Position numbers and translations under genes: made by a program. Source: Sabulitectum sp964386635 (GTDB lineage Bacteria > Fermentibacterota > Fermentibacteria > Fermentibacterales > JCC-6). Taken from it: a stretch of 28,369 nucleotides of DNA. Location of the stretch: positions 1 through 28,369 of the forward strand of contig CAYLRO010000034.1 of assembly GCA_964386635.1 (NCBI GenBank), in the 5' to 3' direction. How positions within the stretch are numbered: the first letter of the stretch is position 1; each line of letters opens with the position of its first letter. Positions 23,369 through 28,369 of the stretch are shown piece by piece. Below the pieces are notes generated by a model. The model searched no databases and was not told the origin of the DNA. It saw only the letters and a list, made by a program, of their open reading frames with translations.

Positions 23369-24481
23369 ATGAAATCAATATCGACTGCAGCGTTATTGGC
23401 AATCCTGGCAGGCTGTACGGCTCAAAACCCTGGAGAAACCGCTATTGCCCGGGAAGACGGCACTGTGGTTGTTAACTTCAACCGGAGTGCAGGTGTTGAA
23501 ACAGGCGATGAGCACCTGGAGTTCGGTTCAATAGAGTCCATTTGCCTGACACCTGACGGGAACATTGCTCTTCTGGACAGAGCCTGGTCTGAGGTCAGAA
23601 TATTTTCCCCTGAGGGTGAATATCTCAGGACCATAGGTGGTCAGGGTTCAGGACCAGGTGAATTGAACATGACGGTGTACATGGGGATCTCAAATAACGG
23701 CAATCTGTATGTGTCCCAGAGAAGCGGATGCAACGAGTTTGACTATGCTTCAGGGGAATGGATGACAGCAGAGCAGTTCAACGGTCCCCCGCCCATAAGC
23801 ATCACAGGTTCACAGGACTCAACATTCGTAGCCATCAGGATGGAAATGATTGATACGGAAGCAGGCATGGGTATTGATGTCTCAGTGAGCAGGTTCACTG
23901 ATCCGTACACAGCTGATGTCAGGTATACCGGAACTGTCTTCGATCTCAATCCCGCAGACATGAGCAATTTCTTCCAGAAAGGCTGGTACGGTTACTGTTT
24001 TGATGTTGACCGGCAGGGTAATGTTTTTATCTCTCAGTCATCCCAGGAGGAATATCTGGTAACGGGCTACACATCTGATGGAGAACCCTTCATGTCCATA
24101 GAGAAAACTTTTAATCCAGTGATGAAAACAGAAGCTGAAATACTGGAAGAGAAACGGTTTTTCGAAGCAAGATTCCAGTCACTGGGTATGGGCAGCATGG
24201 CTTATACACCACTTGAACACTGGAACAGCATATCCGGTGTGGGTGTGGATGATACAGGCAGGATCTGGGTTAGAAGAGGAGAAGAAGAGATCCCCACTTA
24301 TGATGTCTATGATTCTCAGGGAGAGGAACTCTTTACCGCAGTGATGGAATCCCCGGATGGAATGGGAAGATACTGGCAGTTCAGAATCGAAGCGGGAACA
24401 ATTCTGGCATGGCCGGAAGACCCGGAATCAGGATGGCAGAAGTTCTATTTCACACCTCTGCCATCAGGAATGCTTCTCTAA
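23369..24481 (+). CDS. Lipoprotein with NHL-like beta-propeller (paralogue A)
   Basis: From ATG 23369 (AGAAGG upstream) this is a 370-residue protein with a clean lipobox, LAG-C16, so it is a lipoprotein; Thr at +2 favours the outer membrane. The body has the repeats of a six-bladed propeller. 'GSIESICLTPDGNIALLD' is followed by 'VRIFSPEGEYLRTIGGQGSGPGEL', the FSPxGEFLRxIGxxGxGPGEL pattern of NHL-like proteins; later blades include 'CFDVDRQGNVFIS' and 'GVGVDDTGRIWVRRG'. It shares this layout with the convergent gene at 24500-25663, including matched 'EEYLV' and 'WVRRG' segments. The function is unknown; propellers of this type usually bind proteins or glycans. Confidence 0.82.
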   Translation: MKSISTAALLAILAGCTAQNPGETAIAREDGTVVVNFNRSAGVETGDEHLEFGSIESICLTPDGNIALLDRAWSEVRIFSPEGEYLRTIGGQGSGPGELNMTVYMGISNNGNLYVSQRSGCNEFDYASGEWMTAEQFNGPPPISITGSQDSTFVAIRMEMIDTEAGMGIDVSVSRFTDPYTADVRYTGTVFDLNPADMSNFFQKGWYGYCFDVDRQGNVFISQSSQEEYLVTGYTSDGEPFMSIEKTFNPVMKTEAEILEEKRFFEARFQSLGMGSMAYTPLEHWNSISGVGVDDTGRIWVRRGEEEIPTYDVYDSQGEELFTAVMESPDGMGRYWQFRIEAGTILAWPEDPESGWQKFYFTPLPSGMLL

Positions 24482-24499
24482 CCTCGGCTGCTCCAAAGT

Positions 24500-25663
24500 T
24501 CAGTTCTGAGAGTTCTCCAATGCGCCGGCAGATTGATCACTGATCTGAAGCACGTAGATCTGCTGAAAGAGTTCAGGATTTGTCGAAAAGGCAATCATCC
24601 CATGCTCGTCTATGTTGAAGTCCCAGAATTGAGCATCGGCTCCGGCCCCGGGAACATTCACTGTAAAGAGAAACTCTCCGCTGTAATCGTAAACGTCGAA
24701 AACCGGCTGTTGTACAGTTCCCCTGCGAACCCACAAACGCTGCTCGCCGTCAACTTCAAGCTCAGAAATGGTGTTTCTAAACGGTTCCGGATGAAAGTCT
24801 ATGACCACACCACCGGCACCCAGCGATTCCAGGTATGCTTCAACATATACTTTTTCTTCCTCTATCTCTTCAAGGGTTTTTTCCACCCTTTCGACATCTG
24901 CCTCTACCTCCATGAAAAACTCACCATCAGCTCTGAAGCCCTGAACCAGGTACTCATCGCTTGTAAGTTCCGCTATGAATACGTTTCCTTCGCGGTCAGC
25001 AGTGAAGGTATGACCCATCATGGTATTCCTGAGAAGCTCCGTAAGATCGTTGCGGTCGAAGGGAAATTCATACTCCCAATACTTCACCACAGGCTCTTCG
25101 CCCAGTTCGTACCGTCCTATAAAGGTGGTAACGGTGAGTTCACCGTTATCACCTGGAAGAACCTCCAGCCGGGTTGCCACGAAAGCACTGTCATCCACTC
25201 CCCTGAAAAACATGGGAGGATTGTTGTAGAAAGGAGTAAGCAGTCCGAGCCACTCCCCTTCCGGTGAAAAGCCGTGAAGACCCCCGCTCCAGGGGGATTC
25301 AACAACTATCCTGCCGTCTTCTAAAACTGTCATGTCCATTGGGTTTAAAAGCTCTCCGGGACCGCTTCCCTCATGTGATATCTTTCTGATGAATTCCCCA
25401 TCTGGAGAATAAACCATTACACAGCAGGCAGATCGATCAAGAACAAGAATGTTCCCCTGCCTGTCATGATCTATGCTCTGAACAGCTCCAAGCACATAGT
25501 TGCTGTCTCCCATCTCAATACCGATGGTGGCAGTTATCCCAAGTTCAACCATCTCTTCTTCTGCCCCTGCTTCTGCAGGTTGAGAAGTATCTGTTTCTGT
25601 GTTTCCTCCGCAGCCCAGAACAAACAAACCGATAGCCAGTATGAGAAAAATCCTTATGCTCAT
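24500..25663 (-). CDS. Lipoprotein with NHL-like beta-propeller (paralogue B)
   Basis: This 387-residue protein has signal peptide and lipobox VLG-C18, then a low-complexity Thr/Glu/Ala linker (about residues 20-40) and a propeller. Blade signatures include 'VQSIDHDRQGNILVLD', 'VMVYSPDGEFIRKI', 'GSGPGELLNP', 'TFTADREGNVFIAE' and 'RLWVRRG'. It is homologous to paralogue A but clearly diverged, and carries an acidic helical insertion 'VERVEKTLEEIEEEK' where A has 'MKTEAEILEEKRFFEA'. I chose ATG 25663, with AGGAAGG 6 nt upstream; the in-frame GTG at 25669 directly abuts that site. The function is unknown. A good sigma70 promoter lies about 40 bp upstream. Confidence 0.82.
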   Translation of the reverse strand: MSIRIFLILAIGLFVLGCGGNTETDTSQPAEAGAEEEMVELGITATIGIEMGDSNYVLGAVQSIDHDRQGNILVLDRSACCVMVYSPDGEFIRKISHEGSGPGELLNPMDMTVLEDGRIVVESPWSGGLHGFSPEGEWLGLLTPFYNNPPMFFRGVDDSAFVATRLEVLPGDNGELTVTTFIGRYELGEEPVVKYWEYEFPFDRNDLTELLRNTMMGHTFTADREGNVFIAELTSDEYLVQGFRADGEFFMEVEADVERVEKTLEEIEEEKVYVEAYLESLGAGGVVIDFHPEPFRNTISELEVDGEQRLWVRRGTVQQPVFDVYDYSGEFLFTVNVPGAGADAQFWDFNIDEHGMIAFSTNPELFQQIYVLQISDQSAGALENSQN

Positions 25664-25702
25664 GTTCACCCTTCCTGTCAGGTCAAATGCAACTTGTCAA
25701 TA

Positions 25703-25730
25703 AGTATACACAGGCTTTTGAAATTGTAAA
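25703..25730 (-). promoter_or_regulatory. sigma70-type promoter of lipoprotein B
   Basis: On the minus strand TTTACA (25725-25730) and TATACT (25703-25708) are separated by 16 bp; each matches five of six consensus positions. Transcription would start near 25696, leaving about 33 nt before ATG 25663. Confidence 0.6.
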
Positions 25731-25737
25731 GAAATGT

Positions 25738-25767
25738 TTGCATTAATGCCCCGGTTTATTGTATATG
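25738..25767 (+). promoter_or_regulatory. Candidate promoter of the ABC transporter operon
   Basis: TTGCAT (25738-25743) and TATATG (25762-25767) are separated by 18 bp. The -35 is included in the perfect 10-bp palindrome GCATTAATGC (25740-25749) except for its first two bases. If real, transcription starts near 25774, which excludes the TTG at 25759 as a start codon for the ATPase. Confidence 0.35.
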
Positions 25768-25812
25768 TTACTGTGCTCTATTTTAAGGGAGGTTGTTCTG
25801 AATTCAAGCTGC

Positions 25813-26727
25813 ATGACAATCAGCGGGCTGGTTAAGACCTACGGCGATCTTACTGCGGTGGACAACATTTCGTTCAGCGTGAATCGGGGAGAAATCCTGG
25901 GGATACTGGGGCCGAACGGTTCAGGTAAAACAACCACACTCAAGTCAATTCTGGGGCTTCTGTACTACGACCAGGGAGTTATTACCATTGAGGGTATGTC
26001 CCCATTCAAACAGAGAGCGGCAGTTCTAAAGCGAACAGGAGCAGTGCTGGAAGGCGCCAGAAACATCTACTGGTATCTCTCTCCCAGAGAAAACCTGATG
26101 TACTTCGCTGGCATTAAAGGATTATCAGGCAGGGAAATAAAACCCAGGGTGGAATATCTTCTTGAAAACCTGAAACTTGATGATGTGGCCGACAAGGAGA
26201 TCAGGCAGTTCTCCGCTGGAATGAAGCAGAAGTGCGCACTTGCATGCGCCCTGGTCCACAACCCGGACATACTGCTGCTTGATGAACCCACACTGGGACT
26301 TGATGTGGAAATTGGGATTCACATCAGGAAGTGGCTTGGAGACATCTCCCGCAAAGACGGAAAAACTATACTGATTACCTCCCACAACATGGATTTCATC
26401 GAATCGGTCTGCGACAGAGTACTGATAATGAGAAAAGGTAAAATTGTTTCACACGAATCAGTTGAGTCCCTGAAGGAAAAATTTGCAGGCAGGTTTTTCA
26501 GAATTGAACTGAACAGAACACCTGAAGAAAACCTCATGAAAAGCCTTTCAGAACTGGGAAGCGTTTCCCTTTGTGACAATACAATTGACATGGAGCTTTC
26601 AGATCTGGGCAGTCTTCTTCCTTTGCTGCAGCTTCTGAAAGATGCCGGCCATGACCTGAAGGATTTCAAGACCATGGAGAACGATCTGGAAGACATCTTC
26701 CTTGAAATGATCCGGGAGGAAGAATGA
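25813..26727 (+). CDS. ABC transporter ATP-binding protein (ABC-2 export type)
   Basis: This is the nucleotide-binding subunit of an ABC exporter, 304 residues from ATG 25813. Walker A is GPNGSGKT (33-40). The signature loop is 'FSAGMKQKCALA', a common FSxGM variant of LSGGQ. Walker B is 'ILLLDEPTLGLD' and the H-loop is 'ILITSHN'. A C-terminal extension of about 80 residues follows, as in CcmA/NatA-type exporters. The start is unclear. The best Shine-Dalgarno, GGGAGG at 25787-25792, is ideally placed for an in-frame CTG at 25798 (five residues longer) but lies 20 nt from the ATG. It ends in an ATGA overlap with the permease gene. The cargo is unknown. Confidence 0.9.
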   Translation: MTISGLVKTYGDLTAVDNISFSVNRGEILGILGPNGSGKTTTLKSILGLLYYDQGVITIEGMSPFKQRAAVLKRTGAVLEGARNIYWYLSPRENLMYFAGIKGLSGREIKPRVEYLLENLKLDDVADKEIRQFSAGMKQKCALACALVHNPDILLLDEPTLGLDVEIGIHIRKWLGDISRKDGKTILITSHNMDFIESVCDRVLIMRKGKIVSHESVESLKEKFAGRFFRIELNRTPEENLMKSLSELGSVSLCDNTIDMELSDLGSLLPLLQLLKDAGHDLKDFKTMENDLEDIFLEMIREEE

Positions 26728-27491
26728 GAAAGTATGCAAGTCTGGTGGCAGCTGAAGCCAGAATGATGTTCTGGACCATGAAGCGCTATCTGTTCAACAC
26801 CGTTGCCATGGTGGGAGTGATGTTCCTGATCTTCATGGGAATGTTCTGGGGAGTTAAATCCATTGGAGGTTCCGGAGTAACAGGTGAATCTCTGGACAGC
26901 ATGCTTGTGGGCTACATCCTGTGGGTAAGTGCAATGCTCGCCCTGGGAAGCACCGGATCAGAGGTTATGGCAGAATCACAACGGGGAACACTTGAACAGC
27001 TTTACCTCTCCCCTCTGGGAGCTCACAGCGTGTTCTTCTTCAGAGCACTTATGAACATCCTCTTTAACTTTGTGTTTGTAACAGCCATGCTCTACCTGTC
27101 AATGGCAGCCACAGGAAGATGGATGTCCGTGAACCTTCCATACCTGTACATAATGGTGCTGGTCTCCACACTGGCACTTGTGGGAATCAGTTTCATGCTG
27201 GGCGGCATCGGGCTTATCCATAAACGAACAGGATCGGTGAACGGCATCATATCCTTCGGTCTGATAGGCATGATGCTTCTTCCAGTCTACCCCATTACCC
27301 CATACGCTTTTCTGCCCTTTATCGCCGGTGCTGCGACAGTAAACAGATCTATTGTTTCAGGGGAAACCTTTCCCCTGTGGTGGTACATCTTCATCACAGT
27401 AAACAGCGCCTTCTACATGATAGTGGGTCTCTCCATATTCAGACTTATGGAGAAAAAGGCAAAGAAGCTGAACAAGCTGGGGCAGTACTGA
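26724..27491 (+). CDS. ABC-2 type transporter permease
   Basis: This 255-residue membrane subunit has six hydrophobic segments (beginning about residues 22-45, 60-80, 103-127, 140-160, 170-200 and 225-242). The cytoplasmic loop 'EVMAESQRGTLEQLYLSPLG' is the typical ABC-2 loop before helix 3 (E-x-x-x-GT-LE-x-L-x-x-SP). Start and length fit NatB/YadH-like permeases. The 4-bp overlap with the ATPase gene shows a two-gene exporter operon. The gene converges on the zinc-ribbon gene with a 3-bp gap. Confidence 0.88.
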   Translation: MRKYASLVAAEARMMFWTMKRYLFNTVAMVGVMFLIFMGMFWGVKSIGGSGVTGESLDSMLVGYILWVSAMLALGSTGSEVMAESQRGTLEQLYLSPLGAHSVFFFRALMNILFNFVFVTAMLYLSMAATGRWMSVNLPYLYIMVLVSTLALVGISFMLGGIGLIHKRTGSVNGIISFGLIGMMLLPVYPITPYAFLPFIAGAATVNRSIVSGETFPLWWYIFITVNSAFYMIVGLSIFRLMEKKAKKLNKLGQY

Positions 27492-27494
27492 GTT

Positions 27495-27761
27495 CTACAT
27501 TCCCTGCATTACAAACAGAAGAACGATCACTGCAAGAAACACTCCCACAGCACCCAGTATCGAGAATACCCTCTTGCGCTTCACTGCTGACTGGAACTCC
27601 TCCGGGAACTCTGACAGAGGAATCTTGCCGCACTGAGGACATGTGTAGGAAGCAGCAGCATTGGCTACAAGCATTCCCACAAGGCCGGCACTTCTTGCGG
27701 CACCGTGAGTTGCAGATTTAGACACATGGTTCTCGTTACATCTGGGGCAATACTGTTCCAT
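27495..27761 (-). CDS. Small zinc-ribbon membrane protein
   Basis: From ATG 27761 (AGAAGGAG upstream) this is an 88-residue protein. 'YCPRCNEN' and 'YTCPQCGKIPL' provide two CxxC pairs that can bind one zinc; the linker between them is small and Ala/Gly-rich. A single C-terminal membrane helix ('VFSILGAVGVFLAVIVLLFVMQ') would anchor it with the ribbon in the cytoplasm. I do not recognise a specific family. An in-frame start nine codons upstream is less likely, because the strong ribosome-binding site lies after it. Confidence 0.72.
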   Translation of the reverse strand: MEQYCPRCNENHVSKSATHGAARSAGLVGMLVANAAASYTCPQCGKIPLSEFPEEFQSAVKRKRVFSILGAVGVFLAVIVLLFVMQGM

Positions 27762-27786
27762 ATTGATCTCCTTCTGAAAGTAAGGC

Positions 27787-27825
27787 AAAAAAATAACCGG
27801 GGGCAGCGTGTAAAGCCACCCCCGG
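27787..27825 (-). terminator. Strong rho-independent terminator
   Basis: On the minus strand CCGGGGG (27819-27825 read in reverse) pairs with CCCCCGG (27797-27803). The 7-bp GC stem has a 15-nt loop and is followed by TTATTTTTTT. It lies 19 bp after the stop of the gene at 27845 and separates that gene from the zinc-ribbon gene. Confidence 0.88.
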
Positions 27826-27844
27826 ATTATCTTCAGAGAAGGAA

Positions 27845-28369
27845 TCAGACGGTTACTGTAACCACTGTTCTTCCTGCGGAAGCCCCTGAAACGGTGCTTC
27901 CCATCAGGATTCCTTCCAGTATCTCAACTATTTCATCCACACCGGTGGTATTCTCCTGAACATCCACACCTGTGATCACTCCATTGCCGTTAACGGTGAT
28001 TTCAAGCTTTATTGTGCCGGGTTCAAGGATATCAGGGGTTTCGTTAAGGGCATCCACAGCATCCATTACAACATCTCTGAACTCTGAGGGTCTTGCATCG
28101 AGATAGTCGCTTATTCCCCCTAGAGAAGCGGTGTAAACAGGCTCCCAGTATGCAGAGTCATCCATTTCCTGGTCGCAGCTCTCTGAAAGAAGCTCGCCGG
28201 AACTCACGTAGCCGGAACCACCTCCAACGGAACTGTTAGTAAGGGTCAATGCGGGAGTGGATGATGTTCGAGCCATACCGCCGGAGTATGAACTCTGGTG
28301 GGAGGTTCCGAATATTCCGTCATAACTGACACCCTCAGGCATATTCACTGGAATGCCCATGACTTCAGG
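27845..28369 (-). CDS. Hypothetical protein, 3' part only (5' end outside the window)
   Basis: The frame is open to the window edge. An internal ATG at 28360 has codons for P-E-V before it, and no ribosome-binding site can be judged, so I treat the gene as truncated by the window. About 174 residues are visible. The first part ('MPEGVSYDGIFG') leads into a Ser/Gly/Thr-rich linker and an acidic patch. The last about 75 residues ('IKLEITVNGNGVITGVDVQENTTG', ending in 'GRTVVTVTV') look like the compact C-terminal domain of AgmX/PglI- or TonB-like proteins, where 'V-x-G-x-V-x-x-V-x-V-x-x-x-T-T-G' is typical. This suggests an envelope protein. The assignment is tentative. Confidence 0.6.
   Translation of the reverse strand, partial: PEVMGIPVNMPEGVSYDGIFGTSHQSSYSGGMARTSSTPALTLTNSSVGGGSGYVSSGELLSESCDQEMDDSAYWEPVYTASLGGISDYLDARPSEFRDVVMDAVDALNETPDILEPGTIKLEITVNGNGVITGVDVQENTTGVDEIVEILEGILMGSTVSGASAGRTVVTVTV

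Overview
The window reads as part of the chromosome of an anaerobic, Gram-negative-type (diderm) bacterium. Three genes point to anaerobiosis: a class III ribonucleotide reductase, a tungsten/molybdenum-type aldehyde:ferredoxin oxidoreductase (AOR) with a four-cluster ferredoxin, and a PurF that keeps all four iron-sulfur cysteines. Several short lipoprotein signal peptides suggest an outer membrane. Lipoproteins with NHL-like beta-propellers, and GT-C enzymes with the 'NPGEHVEGYTNFLW' signature, are common in FCB-group and deltaproteobacterial lineages. I would guess an uncultured FCB-type phylum, but this is inference from gene style, not from a marker gene. Gene density is high and many junctions are 4-bp ATGA overlaps. 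I saw no rRNA, tRNA, CRISPR array or insertion sequence.

Layout. 1-1988 (+): a MarR repressor gene with two palindromic operators on its own promoter, translationally overlapped by a MATE drug exporter. 1963-4403 (-): yitT-tatD-tcdA, a tight housekeeping operon converging on the MATE gene. 4481-9082 (-): pyrG-purF-guaA, three glutamine-dependent nucleotide biosynthesis enzymes, with a plausible extended -10 promoter upstream of pyrG. 9154-11810 (-): an EamA transporter, CutC and an HD-GYP response regulator.

12113-15084 (+): the anaerobic ribonucleotide reductase operon. It is preceded by two NrdR-box-like sites whose centres lie exactly 31 bp apart. The reductase is split. The large gene ends without a glycyl-radical motif, and a 50-residue gene, joined by an ATGA overlap and with its own Shine-Dalgarno, encodes the glycyl-radical domain (RVVGY). 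The radical-SAM activase gene nrdG follows 3 bp later. This is the most striking observation in the window.

15069-18721 (-): a GT-C membrane glycosyltransferase, a sulfatase/phosphatase-superfamily lipoprotein and a ThiF/MoeB-type E1 enzyme with an unusual Cys-rich C-terminal extension. 18818-21441 (-): a four-cluster ferredoxin and a long AOR, ending in a hairpin. The nearby E1-like protein may serve pterin-cofactor sulfuration for the AOR. 21684-25663: an SGNH-family membrane protein, a DUF2164 small protein, and two convergent paralogous beta-propeller lipoproteins. 25813-27491 (+): an ABC-2 export pair. 27495-28369 (-): a zinc-ribbon membrane protein and, after a strong intrinsic terminator, the 3' part of a gene that runs off the window.
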